From contig PJER01000001.1 of the NCBI GenBank assembly GCA_002825465.1, positions 1 through 64,000 on the forward strand: a stretch of 64,000 nt of DNA, in the 5' to 3' direction. The notes beneath the pieces were generated by a model, which saw nothing but the letters and a program-made list of their open reading frames with translations, did not search any database and was not told the origin of the DNA. Position numbers and translations under genes: made by a program. Positions 25,978 to 34,976 of the stretch are shown here, piece after piece. Origin of the DNA: Candidatus Thorarchaeota archaeon MP8T_1. GTDB taxonomy: Archaea; Asgardarchaeota; Thorarchaeia; Thorarchaeales; Thorarchaeaceae. Each line of letters begins with the position of its first letter. The first letter of the stretch is position 1.

Positions 25978-26714
25978 AAATCCTGGATTTTGCCAGTCTC
26001 TTGCAATTGGACAAACATCTGTGCTCCAAATTCCCAACAAGAATGGGTATCAAAGATACAGCATCTAATCTTAGGAAGAAGTGGTGCTTCAAGAGCCACG
26101 CGCAACGTCCCTGCAAGATGTAACGCCATCATTTCACCATATGCAGCAACTTGAGGCATTGAATCAAGAAAGCGACGTTTAGTGGATTCAAGCGTACCAG
26201 GTTTATAGTCAGAAATTTGTATGCAACCATCAACATAACGTATCAAATCGATATGACCTGTGATCTTATATCGCTCTGACCAAACTGGAACTTCAATAGC
26301 TAGGGTGAGAGGATCATGGACGAGAAACTCTTGGAGTATTCCATGATCTGAAGAATAACTAAGGTCATTTCGATTCCTATGGTATTCTCTCAATTTCTGG
26401 ACAAGATCATCTTCGACATTCTGAGTTATTACCCCAGAACGAATTAACCTCTTGCGAAATCCAACCTTAGCAGCTTTTGGCATGTTAGTCAAACGAAGTC
26501 GAGATGCACGTGTGTAAAAAGGATCAGAGAATAGAACCTCTGGAATCTCACCTACTTGGATTGTCTTAAGATGAGCCCAGAGAGAAGCCAAGTCACCGGT
26601 CGAATTCCCTAAAGCAATATGGTGAGATAAATTCCACTGAAATGCATAGGCTACTCGTCCATGCTGGTAATCCCTACGTACAATATCGTCAGTATCTGGA
26701 GGCATATCCCTCAT
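25974..26714 (-). CDS. RecB/Cas4-like PD-(D/E)xK nuclease
   Basis: 246 aa. D156 (ITGHIDLI), D169-x-K171 (ISDYKPG) and Q188-xxx-Y192 (QVAAY) are the RecB-family nuclease motifs shared with Cas4, AddB and MGME1. No iron-sulphur cysteines around the domain, so it is not a typical Cas4, and there is no CRISPR array nearby. Likely an exonuclease on single- or double-stranded DNA ends; the partner is unknown. Confidence 0.78.
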   Translation of the reverse strand: MRDMPPDTDDIVRRDYQHGRVAYAFQWNLSHHIALGNSTGDLASLWAHLKTIQVGEIPEVLFSDPFYTRASRLRLTNMPKAAKVGFRKRLIRSGVITQNVEDDLVQKLREYHRNRNDLSYSSDHGILQEFLVHDPLTLAIEVPVWSERYKITGHIDLIRYVDGCIQISDYKPGTLESTKRRFLDSMPQVAAYGEMMALHLAGTLRVALEAPLLPKIRCCIFDTHSCWEFGAQMFVQLQETGKIQDF

Positions 26715-26768
26715 CAGAATCCTAAATTCCAGACTTTTTTAATCCACCGACATATTATGGTAGCTCCC

Positions 26769-26778
26769 AACGTTTTTA
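26769..26778 (+). promoter_or_regulatory. TATA-like element before the DUF3303-like gene
   Basis: An AT-rich CGTTTTTATCC lies about 40 bases upstream of the ATG at 26816. It is a plausible but weak archaeal TATA box. Confidence 0.35.
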
Positions 26779-26815
26779 TCCACGAGAACCACTCGCATTA
26801 GTTGGTGAAACACTG

Positions 26816-27112
26816 ATGACCTATGGGTTCATTGTTTTCTATCGGTTTCAACTAATGACACCTGAGCAAGCGGGTAAAGCCAAAGAATTTTGGGATGAAT
26901 TTGGAAAGGGAAGCTGGCCAGAACATCTCAAATTGATAGGCGATTACAAACATGCTTGGGGTTCTGATTGGAGTGGATTTCTCTTAATTGAAACCGAAGA
27001 CCCACAGAGTTTCTTTGAATTTTGGCCAATCTTTAGAGACAAAACAAGATGGTACATAGAAAATACACGTACCATTATTGCAATCAAGAGACATGCTAAG
27101 GACTGGATGTAA
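26816..27112 (+). CDS. Small DUF3303-like protein
   Basis: 98 aa, ferredoxin-like fold pattern: FIVFYRF strand, helix TPEQAGKAKEFWDEF, SGFLLIETEDPQSFFEFWPIF, final TRTIIAIKR. The pattern resembles the DUF3303 / dimeric alpha-beta barrel group. Function unknown. It is convergent with the next gene across a hairpin. Confidence 0.55.
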   Translation: MTYGFIVFYRFQLMTPEQAGKAKEFWDEFGKGSWPEHLKLIGDYKHAWGSDWSGFLLIETEDPQSFFEFWPIFRDKTRWYIENTRTIIAIKRHAKDWM

Positions 27113-27123
27113 AAAGTGAGATG

Positions 27124-27151
27124 AATCGGGTGAGAAGGGTCTCGCCCGAAT
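27124..27151 (-). terminator. Hairpin between convergent genes
   Basis: AATCGGGTGAGA and TCTCGCCCGAATT pair as a near-perfect stem with a 4-base loop. On the minus strand it is followed by CATCTCACTTTTTAC. Likely terminator for the gene at 27159. Confidence 0.5.
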
Positions 27152-27158
27152 TAACCTG

Positions 27159-27932
27159 TTACTCACTAGCTGCCTTTATCATCTCATCAATAATCCAACG
27201 TAGGTCTTTCTCGAGGATTCCATCTTCGGTTCTGAATATGAGAAGTGATCCATTCTCACAGTTCACTGAAGTCTTTAGTTTAGCATTGCTGGGAAAGATT
27301 AGCTGACCACTGAACATTGAGATTGTTCCTTGGTGCATAGTACCATACACAGTGACCTCTCTCTTGTGTTGGAGAGATTCTCCTCTGAAGCTTGCGCGTT
27401 TAAGACTCTGTGCTTCTACATTGGAGTATACAACATAATTGATGTTGGTATCCTTCTTTGATTTTACTTCACTTGCCTTAATGATTGCATCATAAAATTT
27501 CTGTGCACTTTTCAATGCCACTAGATCTACTGATTCAATACTTGGAGCAAGCTCTGAAAATTCACTGTAGATGAATCTACGAAATCTTCTAGCTAAACGT
27601 TCCGATCCCCGAACTTCGATTATCTTGGCAGTTAAATCAATCAGGATATTTCCTTTCTCGGTACTCATGTAGTATTGTTTCTTTGCCTCATCACCTTCAT
27701 AATATCTTACAGGTACTTTGAAGCTAATTTGAAACTCAGCTCGAACTTTTCGTCCTTTGCTTTCAACATTTGCAAATCCTTCAGTTATACTATCCTTTGG
27801 AGGAGTGTATTTTGTACTAGACATTTTACCTTCTAGTTGTGGAATTGTAACTCTATTGATTTCCAAATGATAGAGTCTAACTGACTGACTATTTCCTACT
27901 GGATCAATAATTCTTGAACTCAAGTTGCTCAT
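27159..27932 (-). CDS. Hypothetical beta-rich protein
   Basis: 257 aa. ATG 27932 opens the frame; an internal ATG at 27824 with GAAGGT upstream is a rival start and begins MSSTKYTPPKDS. The central region has a charged strand-helix pattern (GNILIDLTAKIIEVRGSERLARRFRRF). The last third is beta-rich (VTVYGTMHQGTISMFSGQLIF, GSLLIFRTEDG). No recognised domain, signal or TM. Confidence 0.5.
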   Translation of the reverse strand: MSNLSSRIIDPVGNSQSVRLYHLEINRVTIPQLEGKMSSTKYTPPKDSITEGFANVESKGRKVRAEFQISFKVPVRYYEGDEAKKQYYMSTEKGNILIDLTAKIIEVRGSERLARRFRRFIYSEFSELAPSIESVDLVALKSAQKFYDAIIKASEVKSKKDTNINYVVYSNVEAQSLKRASFRGESLQHKREVTVYGTMHQGTISMFSGQLIFPSNAKLKTSVNCENGSLLIFRTEDGILEKDLRWIIDEMIKAASE

Positions 27933-28045
27933 CTCACTAGGTTTAGGTCCGTATTACAACTAACCTTTGTTTCCAATGGAATGACATCGCTTCCTCATAT
28001 AAGTTGTTAATCCAATCTAGACAATAGCTACATCACACGTAGATG

Positions 28046-28069
28046 ATACGTAGATACTAATCTACGTAT
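28046..28069. promoter_or_regulatory. Perfect 10-4-10 inverted repeat in the upstream region of alg14
   Basis: ATACGTAGAT, ACTA, ATCTACGTAT, with a further direct copy ACACGTAGAT at 28035-28044. It sits in a 298-base gap with no gene between the divergent hypothetical gene (27932) and alg14 (28231). A candidate operator for either gene; the rest of the gap shows nothing else clear. Confidence 0.5.
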
Positions 28070-28230
28070 GAAACCAGACAGAATTGAGCTAATACCGTAG
28101 GAAATCTACTCTCTAATTGGCGCCAATTGTTCAAATGAAGATAGGATGAAAGATGCAGGATGCAAAGCAAAAGGATGATATTACCGAGAAGGATTTGCAC
28201 AGATGAAGTTGAAAGGAGAGTAGGTATAGA

Positions 28231-28698
28231 TTGAGAGTTCTGTTTGTTCTCGGGTCTGGTGGACATACTGCAAGAGGTATGATTCTCAGTAACCAGATCA
28301 AAGCTGAAAAATACTTCATCGTTCCATGGGAATCAGAAGTTACAAAACAGAAGGTTGGGAGCAATTACTTCAGCGTTCTCTCCCCAAGATTTCGAGCAAA
28401 AGATAGTAGAATAATGACTGTATTTAGAACTCTATTTCTCTTTCTTCACAGCTTTTTGATATTGCTTTATGTTCGTCCCAAAGTATTGATTTCCACTGGA
28501 TCAGGTCTTACAATTCCACCATTTCTGATTGCGCCATTTCTCAGAATTAAGACTATCTTCATCGAAAGCCCAAGCAGAGTATACTATCCCTCGATTGCTG
28601 GGAAGATGCTAATTGGTAAGACGGACATGTGGTTAAGTAGCTGGCCAGAATTGGCGGAACGATATAAGGGAGTTGAATACAAGGGGATGATCTATTGA
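28231..28698 (+). CDS. alg14: Alg14/PssD-like glycosyltransferase membrane subunit
   Basis: 155 aa, TTG start with AAGGAGAG upstream. Begins RVLFVLGSGGHTARGM, the GSGGHT motif of Alg14, then a hydrophobic segment (TLFLFLHSFLILLYVRPKVLI) and TGSGLTIPPFLI. Alg14 recruits Alg13 to the membrane; together they add the second GlcNAc (or another sugar) to a lipid carrier. The next gene overlaps it, as in bacterial pssD-pssE and eukaryotic Alg14-Alg13 pairs. Confidence 0.85.
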   Translation: MRVLFVLGSGGHTARGMILSNQIKAEKYFIVPWESEVTKQKVGSNYFSVLSPRFRAKDSRIMTVFRTLFLFLHSFLILLYVRPKVLISTGSGLTIPPFLIAPFLRIKTIFIESPSRVYYPSIAGKMLIGKTDMWLSSWPELAERYKGVEYKGMIY

Positions 28699-29147
28699 TA
28701 TTCGTTACAGTCGGCTCTTCTCTTCCGCATGATGAACTGATAGAGAAGTTTGATGATTTGGTGGAGCAAGGCCAAATCCAAGATGAGGTAGTTGCACAAA
28801 TTGGAGCTGGTCAGTACATTCCAAAAAATATCGAGTATATTCGATTTACTCCTAGCCTGGAAGAATTCTATCAGAGAGCAGAGATCGTAGTAAGCAACTG
28901 TGGCGCAGGAACAATTATGGAGAATGTCACAAAAGGCTGTAGACTAGTTGTCATTCAAAATCCAGATATTACTGGAGGACATGAATGGGAACTTGTTACA
29001 AAGATGGAGAAAGGAAATCACCTCCTCTGGTGTAAGGATATTAAAGAATTAGCAAATATGATAGAAACTGCAAAGACCAAGACATTTGTGAAATTCGTTC
29101 CAGAAAAGTTATCACTACCCAAATTGATTGAGGAACTTTTCTCGTAG
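28695..29147 (+). CDS. alg13: Alg13/PssE-like glycosyltransferase catalytic subunit
   Basis: 150 aa. TTG start overlapping the alg14 stop (ATTGA). MIFVTVGSSLPHDELI opens a GT-B C-terminal half. SNCGAGTIMENVTKGCRLVVIQNP and GGHEWEL carry the nucleotide-sugar-binding region of GT28. Forms a functional enzyme only with Alg14. It starts lipid-linked oligosaccharide assembly, in keeping with the glycan locus that follows. Confidence 0.86.
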   Translation: MIFVTVGSSLPHDELIEKFDDLVEQGQIQDEVVAQIGAGQYIPKNIEYIRFTPSLEEFYQRAEIVVSNCGAGTIMENVTKGCRLVVIQNPDITGGHEWELVTKMEKGNHLLWCKDIKELANMIETAKTKTFVKFVPEKLSLPKLIEELFS

Positions 29148-29170
29148 AATAAGGCTTAGAAGAATCCTAC

Positions 29171-29181
29171 AATCTTTTTTT
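29171..29181 (+). terminator. T-tract terminator after alg13
   Basis: A run of seven T residues (29175-29181) begins about 28 bases after the alg13 stop, in the gap before the convergent surface-protein gene. T-runs alone terminate archaeal polymerase. Confidence 0.4.
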
Positions 29182-29194
29182 GATAACTGTAATC

Positions 29195-31789
29195 TTACCA
29201 CTCATATCCTGTTCCTACACTTGGTATTGACTGTGTACCATTCTTATTTCGACATATAGCACCTATGAAAATAATGATTACCACGAAGGAACCAATACTT
29301 ATTGAGATTATGAGCATATCACCCATTCCATTTCCTGTTACGTTGGTGGGTGAAGTAGTAGGCGAGGTCGAAGGTGTTGTTGTGGGTGAAGTGGTGGTCG
29401 AAGTAGTTGATGTAATAGCAGTCACAATTACAAATACTGAATCAGAAGCGGATGCTCCGTCTCCATTATAAACAACAAGAAGGTACTCGTAGAGTCCAAC
29501 ATCATGTCCATCCACATTCACTATGATGGAAGAACCATTCCAGATTCCAGAGTCTACTAATTCTGAATCAATGAATAATTGATAGCTTGCTGGATCTGTT
29601 GAGGTCGGTGACCATGTAATACTGTTCCCAGTTGTACCAAAGAGATATGCAATATCAATTGGAGAATCTATTATCGGATCCTCAGGTTCTTCAGGAATTG
29701 GATTATCGTTCCATTTTAGATAGATATCATCGGTATAACATGGCATGTATGTGTAAGTCGCTAATCGCCCAGTTAAAATCATAATATGAGTTATCTCTCG
29801 TTGCTGTTCAGATGAATCAGGTGTGTAAAGAAGTGCTTCACCATATCCGGATACATAACCATAGATTCCTGTTTCATTTTGGGTAAATTTCATGAAACCA
29901 TCAAATTCTGTGAATGCGTCCCATTCAACCATACCATGTCGATAGTAAGTCCCATCTGATTTCATATATTCAGTGAAAATATTTCCTTGTGAAATTGAGT
30001 TCCAAGCATCACCAATGTATGTACGAAGGACTGGTCGATAATTAGCGTCCATCAGAACGAGCTGAAGTTTTCCAGCATAGGCTATCAAGGAGTTATCAAC
30101 ATAACAGTCCACTGTGAACTCTTCAAAGTTATATATGGAAAATGGAGTTTCCAATGTATGAACATAAGCAGGACCATGCCAGCCTTCAGAAGCTGAAGGA
30201 ATTCCTGAGAAATAGAGATTATCTCCATCGGAATTAATAGTTCCCTCAGTAATTGCCCATTCATTTATTCCATTCAACCAGAGATCTAATGGCCATGTAT
30301 AATTGAGCACAAAACCACTTGTAGTTGAACAATCGTGGTGCCATTGGAAGTTGTCGACCTGTGGCCATTGCGGTTGCTCAGCTGAAAAATTATTTAGATA
30401 GATTTCATGAATTCGATTTATTTCACAGATTGCAGCTGATGTAGAAGCTCTAAAATTCACAGCAATCGACGCAATACTACGTTCGTTCTCAATATGTTCC
30501 GAGGCCAGAATAAAGAAAGTACCTACTCGTGGAACTTGAGCATACAATCCTGTAACATTTCGTATAACAGAGATCATCTCATTGTAAGGTAAGGTCGCTG
30601 TCCAAGTGGGATTTGTATATGGCGTTATGACCCGTGTGCCATTTGCAAAATCATACGATGCATATGCTGCAGCTACTGAATAACCACTCCAAGAGTCTGC
30701 AACGTTGATCGCAATTATTGTATCATTATTCTGATCAAAAAGGACAACAGCAGCAGCTCCCATGAGAGTTGCTGATGAAGCATCCATCTCAAACTCAACG
30801 CTTAGATTTTCAAATGTAGATAGGGGAAATGGACTTGAGAAGGAATGGTATCTCATAGGTCCGTACGATAGAGAACCAGTACCATAATCATCTGCATAGA
30901 TGTATCCATTCTGGGATGCAATTGAGCCATCAATATGTACATTGGGATCTCCATACCAGCTATCATCAGCGACTCCATCGAATGCAGTGATATTTGAACA
31001 ATCATGGTGCCAATAAGAAATACTAGGCGGGACCGTTTCAGATGTAGTTAGAAGGATATCTTTCACGACATGAGACTCGTATAGCTGTGATCCCAAATTA
31101 TAAAAAACAATCCCAACAAAGTGTACTTCTCGATTTGAATTAAATGACCCACTTGCAGCGAGAGTGAATTCAGTTCCTGTTACATCGCCCATAACAGAAT
31201 CTGTTGTTGCATTATACCACACTCTAACTGTTCCAGTCCAGGAACCAGACTTTGTAACATATTCGATGTTTTGAGGATCACCTTCTTTGTAAGCGACCCA
31301 ACCGTTACATTCTGAACCAGTCCAGCCATCAACCCCACCTACCTTGTAAACAGTGGCATTGAATTCATCCAGAAGCACAATCCCAACACTACCCATATAG
31401 CCACTTGTTCCAATGTGTTCAATTTCCACTTGAAGATCTAAACCATCCTTTAGAGATAGAGGAGATGGAATCTTCTTGAAAAATTGCGGTCCGTGAGACT
31501 CTGTAGTGGAGGAAGGGATTGTATCAGAATAAAGACTCTCGCCATCAGTCAACAAGGAAATCCCTGTTTGTACTTCATTAATCAGATTCTCAATATTGGT
31601 AGTATTCTCATACCAACCAGTGGTGTTAGAACAATCGTCATGCCATGAATTAGTTATACTGGACGCTTGCATCGTTTCCGATAGTGAAATTCCCTCAGTA
31701 TCCAATTGAAAGGTTACAATCACTAATGGTGCCAAAACTCCGGAAATCATCATTAAAATCAAACATATCGAAGTCAGTTTTGTTGTCAT
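29195..31789 (-). CDS. Large secreted surface protein with three repeated domains
   Basis: ATG 31789 is preferred: GTGAGGG precedes it and the product opens TTKLTSICLILMMISGVLAP, a signal peptide (TTG 31813 is weaker). Three tandem domains each begin with a WHxDCSNxT-type motif (SWHDDCSNTTGW, YWHHDCSNITAF, QWHHDCSTTSGF), about 215-230 residues apart. Each carries VVLxD and LxxxDxW strands of a lectin-like sandwich. A Ser/Thr/Pro stalk, one TM (VVIIIFIGAIC) and a short tail finish it. Many NxT/NxS sequons are present. Likely a heavily glycosylated surface protein and possible target of the neighbouring glycan genes. Confidence 0.72.
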   Translation of the reverse strand: MTTKLTSICLILMMISGVLAPLVIVTFQLDTEGISLSETMQASSITNSWHDDCSNTTGWYENTTNIENLINEVQTGISLLTDGESLYSDTIPSSTTESHGPQFFKKIPSPLSLKDGLDLQVEIEHIGTSGYMGSVGIVLLDEFNATVYKVGGVDGWTGSECNGWVAYKEGDPQNIEYVTKSGSWTGTVRVWYNATTDSVMGDVTGTEFTLAASGSFNSNREVHFVGIVFYNLGSQLYESHVVKDILLTTSETVPPSISYWHHDCSNITAFDGVADDSWYGDPNVHIDGSIASQNGYIYADDYGTGSLSYGPMRYHSFSSPFPLSTFENLSVEFEMDASSATLMGAAAVVLFDQNNDTIIAINVADSWSGYSVAAAYASYDFANGTRVITPYTNPTWTATLPYNEMISVIRNVTGLYAQVPRVGTFFILASEHIENERSIASIAVNFRASTSAAICEINRIHEIYLNNFSAEQPQWPQVDNFQWHHDCSTTSGFVLNYTWPLDLWLNGINEWAITEGTINSDGDNLYFSGIPSASEGWHGPAYVHTLETPFSIYNFEEFTVDCYVDNSLIAYAGKLQLVLMDANYRPVLRTYIGDAWNSISQGNIFTEYMKSDGTYYRHGMVEWDAFTEFDGFMKFTQNETGIYGYVSGYGEALLYTPDSSEQQREITHIMILTGRLATYTYMPCYTDDIYLKWNDNPIPEEPEDPIIDSPIDIAYLFGTTGNSITWSPTSTDPASYQLFIDSELVDSGIWNGSSIIVNVDGHDVGLYEYLLVVYNGDGASASDSVFVIVTAITSTTSTTTSPTTTPSTSPTTSPTNVTGNGMGDMLIISISIGSFVVIIIFIGAICRNKNGTQSIPSVGTGYEW

Positions 31790-31860
31790 CGCAATTGCCC
31801 TCACTATTCGCAAATGAATAAAGATGATATATATTTTATTGGAGTCTAGAACGCTGATTA

Positions 31861-31867
31861 CTTATAC
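31861..31867 (+). promoter_or_regulatory. TATA-like element for the GlcD-like gene
   Basis: ACTTATACTA lies about 35 bases before the ATG at 31901, in a short gap between divergent genes. Confidence 0.35.
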
Positions 31868-31900
31868 TACCGTGTACGGAATTAATATTGTGAACCACTC

Positions 31901-33325
31901 ATGACTGTAGTCAAATCTTCACAAACGCATCCATTGTATGAAGAACTCGTTGCTATAACTGATGAAGATCGAGTAAATGATAATCAAATCATTATCTCAG
32001 CTTATAGCAAAGATGCTTGCCATCTAGAGGCTGAGAGACCAGGCATCGTAGTTATGCCAGAGTCCGTTGAAGAAGTTCAAGAGATAGTAAAGCTTTGTGT
32101 GAGAACTAGGATACCACTTGTACCTGCTGGAGGACGAAATGGTATTTGTGGTGCTTGTGTGCCAAGAGTTGAAAATTCAGTAATGCTTGATATGGTCAAA
32201 ATGAACAAAATTATCAAATTAGATGAAGATGTAATGACAGTGACCATCGAGGCAGGAATGAGGTGGGCTGAACTAATTCACTTATTGGATGAAAAGGGTT
32301 ACAAGCTAGGTTTTCGAGGTCCATATGGAGGGAATGCGGCAACAATTGCTGGTTCTGCAAGTATAAACAGTATGGGTTATGCAGCATCAAAATTTGGACC
32401 TGCACCTGAATCAGTTGTGTCATTAGAAGTAGTTCTACCAAATGCTGAGATAGTTACGACAGGTTCAGGGTGGAATCCAACAGCTCAGATTTTCACGAGA
32501 TATACTACATTTCTAGATTTGACAGGTCTTTTCCTTGGAGACCACGGTACATTAGGTGTTAAGACCAAAGTGACACTCAAGATCTACCCAAAAGCATCAT
32601 TCTCGACGTTCATTGACTTAGGATTCAAAAATCTAGAAGATGCAACAGCAGGATTCCTTGAAGTTCAAAAGAGAGGTTTCACAGAAGAACTGAATATGCT
32701 ACTTGCAAGAGAATCTGCGGAAACCTACTTCCCAGGATTACTTGATAGTCATCCTGAGATTAACGCAACATTTCATTGCGTTGTCATGGAAACAGATCAA
32801 CAACTTGCTGATAGAAAGATAGAGATAATCAGGGAAATTGGTTTGGCGAACAATGGAAAAGATTTGGGGAACTTTGCAGCTCAGATCCATTGGGCAGAAA
32901 AATTCAATGAGGTCCAACCAATGTACAACAATGGTTTCTGGTTGAATACCTGCCATCTAAGACCTATAAAACGACTCCCTGAACTTATGGAGAGGATGAG
33001 AGCCATATTCAAGAAGTACAAATTGGATAAACATGGAATCAAGTGGATTGCTGATGCACTTGCAGTGGAGAGAGCGTACGCTGCTGCTTGGGTAACAATA
33101 TTCGCCCCAACTCGAAATGATATGGAACTTGCAGAGAAAGCATGGAACGAGATGTTAGATGTAGCCATGGAAACTGGGGGATGTCCATATTGGAGTGGAC
33201 TGCTTTGGGAAGACAGAGCCCTCAATAAGGTTGAGACGAGTTTCATAGAACTCTATCGTACAATAAAGAGAGCAGTTGATCCTGACAACATAATGGCTCC
33301 ACAAGTATTTGGAGGGGTGGATTAG
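31901..33325 (+). CDS. FAD-linked oxidase, GlcD/D-lactate dehydrogenase-like
   Basis: 474 aa with the PCMH-type FAD fold: PGIVVMPESVEEVQEIVKLC, RIPLVPAGGRNGICGACVPR, VTIEAGMRWAELIHLL, NAATIAGSASINSMGYAASKFG and GDHGTLGVKTKVTL. These enzymes oxidise 2-hydroxyacids such as glycolate or D-lactate, passing electrons to an Fe-S subunit. The Fe-S partner gene starts one base after the stop. A C-terminal cap (ERAYAAAWVTIFAP) binds the substrate. The exact 2-hydroxyacid is not known. Confidence 0.88.
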   Translation: MTVVKSSQTHPLYEELVAITDEDRVNDNQIIISAYSKDACHLEAERPGIVVMPESVEEVQEIVKLCVRTRIPLVPAGGRNGICGACVPRVENSVMLDMVKMNKIIKLDEDVMTVTIEAGMRWAELIHLLDEKGYKLGFRGPYGGNAATIAGSASINSMGYAASKFGPAPESVVSLEVVLPNAEIVTTGSGWNPTAQIFTRYTTFLDLTGLFLGDHGTLGVKTKVTLKIYPKASFSTFIDLGFKNLEDATAGFLEVQKRGFTEELNMLLARESAETYFPGLLDSHPEINATFHCVVMETDQQLADRKIEIIREIGLANNGKDLGNFAAQIHWAEKFNEVQPMYNNGFWLNTCHLRPIKRLPELMERMRAIFKKYKLDKHGIKWIADALAVERAYAAAWVTIFAPTRNDMELAEKAWNEMLDVAMETGGCPYWSGLLWEDRALNKVETSFIELYRTIKRAVDPDNIMAPQVFGGVD

Positions 33326-33326
33326 A

Positions 33327-34904
33327 GTGACTGAAACTAAATTCCCAAGTCTTGAACCCTTCAAGGATGAATTGTGGATCTGTGGGAGATGTGGAGATTG
33401 TTCATTAGCTGATAAGACTGTAGCTTCTGATAGAGGAGTAGATCATCCATGTGGTGTCAAGAATGTGCTTGGCTTTGAGGCATATTCCGCAAAGGGAAGG
33501 GTCATGATCCTCAACGACCTGATTGAAGGTAAACTGGAGCTAAATGATGATATTGTGGATTGGGCATATGCATGTAACATCTGTAAGAGTTGCCAAGAGA
33601 CCTGTATGGCAACAGCTGATGGCATTAAAATGCCAGAAATGATGGAAGCACTACGAAAAGACCTTGTTGTAAATGGATTCTCATTACAGAAACATGAGGA
33701 GATAGAGACCTCAATAATAAATGATTACAATCCCTACAAGGAGAGTAAAGATTTCAGACACCTGGTTTTTGGAGAACGAAAATTCCCTAAACATGCGGAT
33801 GTTGTTTATTTCACCGGCTGCACCAGTTCGTTCCGTGAAAAAGAGATAGCCGTAACAACAGTAGAATTGCTCGAAAAGCTCGGAGTTAACTTTACAGTTC
33901 TCAAAGATGAGAGATGCTGTGGATCGGTCCTACTTCGGTTGGGTAGAGAAAAAACATTTGGGAATCTGACTGAACACAATATAGAAGCTATCAAACAAAC
34001 AGGTGCCAAGATAGTCGTTACAGCTTGCGCAGGTTGTTATCGAACTTGGAAAGTAGATGTTGTTGAAGCTGGATACAAGTATGACTTTCAAGTTCTTCAT
34101 ATAACTGAATATCTTGATAATTCGATTAAAGAAGGGAATACTGCATTTAGTGCAGATGATAAAATTCGAGTGACATACCACGACCCTTGCCATCTTGGAA
34201 GACATTCAGAAGTCTATGAAGCACCTCGGCGAGTAATTGAAGCAGTTGATAATGTTGAACTGGTGGAAATGAGAACGAATAAGAGGTATGCTCATTGCTG
34301 TGGCGCAGGTGGAGGTCTCAAAGGAACTTATGGTGACTTATCCATCGAGATAGCCGGGAATAGGATCAGAGAGGCAGAAGAAACTGGGGCAGAATTATTA
34401 CTCACTGCTTGTCCTTTTTGTTATCGAGGGCTCAGAGATGGTGCTAGGCACATTGGCAGTGACTTGAAGGTACTTGATCTTCCGACATTCCTCCTTGATA
34501 CAAAGATTGGAAAGACTGCAAAACGAAAAGAGGAAGAACCACTGAAACAGAAATTCATGACATACCTGACAAAACATCCAAAGATCTTTGATGGACTAAA
34601 ACCAGGGGCAATAATTGATTATGAGATAAGTGATAGTCGTTTCCACATAGAGGTTGTTGATAAGAGAAAAGTAGTTGCAAAACCCCATAGAGCAGAGAAT
34701 CCTGATGTAGAATTAATGTTCTCGCCCGCAGCTGTTGAAACATTGGTCACATTTGATTCAGAAGATGAATATGCTTTTCAATTTGGAAAATTCTTCAAAG
34801 AGCCAACAGATGATAAATGGATTAGATTCAATCTCAGACTAAACATTGTAAAACTTCTGATGAAAGGATACAGAAAGTTCGCGCAGAAAGCAGGTCTGAT
34901 TTAG
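33327..34904 (+). CDS. Fe-S oxidoreductase (GlcF/HdrD-like) with extra C-terminal domain
   Basis: GTG 33327 with GGAGGGG upstream is preferred over TTG 33309 inside the previous gene. N-terminal 4Fe-4S sites CGRCGDC and CNICKSCQETC are followed by two CCG domains: CCGSVLLRLGR with CAGCYRTW, and CCGAGGGLKG with CPFCYRGL. This is the HdrD/GlcF plan for electron transfer or disulfide chemistry. After about residue 405 a domain resembling SCP2/sterol-carrier or lipid-binding folds is added (VELMFSPAAVETLVTF). The unusual tail suggests a lipid-like substrate or membrane docking, an inference. Confidence 0.85.
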   Translation: MTETKFPSLEPFKDELWICGRCGDCSLADKTVASDRGVDHPCGVKNVLGFEAYSAKGRVMILNDLIEGKLELNDDIVDWAYACNICKSCQETCMATADGIKMPEMMEALRKDLVVNGFSLQKHEEIETSIINDYNPYKESKDFRHLVFGERKFPKHADVVYFTGCTSSFREKEIAVTTVELLEKLGVNFTVLKDERCCGSVLLRLGREKTFGNLTEHNIEAIKQTGAKIVVTACAGCYRTWKVDVVEAGYKYDFQVLHITEYLDNSIKEGNTAFSADDKIRVTYHDPCHLGRHSEVYEAPRRVIEAVDNVELVEMRTNKRYAHCCGAGGGLKGTYGDLSIEIAGNRIREAEETGAELLLTACPFCYRGLRDGARHIGSDLKVLDLPTFLLDTKIGKTAKRKEEEPLKQKFMTYLTKHPKIFDGLKPGAIIDYEISDSRFHIEVVDKRKVVAKPHRAENPDVELMFSPAAVETLVTFDSEDEYAFQFGKFFKEPTDDKWIRFNLRLNIVKLLMKGYRKFAQKAGLI

Positions 34905-34930
34905 TGTACAATCTTTGAAAGTCAGTAAAC

Positions 34931-34942
34931 ATTATAAGTTTG
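34931..34942 (+). promoter_or_regulatory. TATA box for the C5-epimerase gene
   Basis: ACATTATAAGTTT lies about 40 bases upstream of the ATG at 34977, at proper distance for an archaeal promoter. Confidence 0.45.
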
Positions 34943-34976
34943 GACTAAGCGCGGTGTCAAATGCAGGTCTGCGAAG

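Noticed and set aside
25974..26714. Cas4 as part of a CRISPR system
   Set aside because: No Fe-S cysteines, no cas genes and no repeat array in the window.
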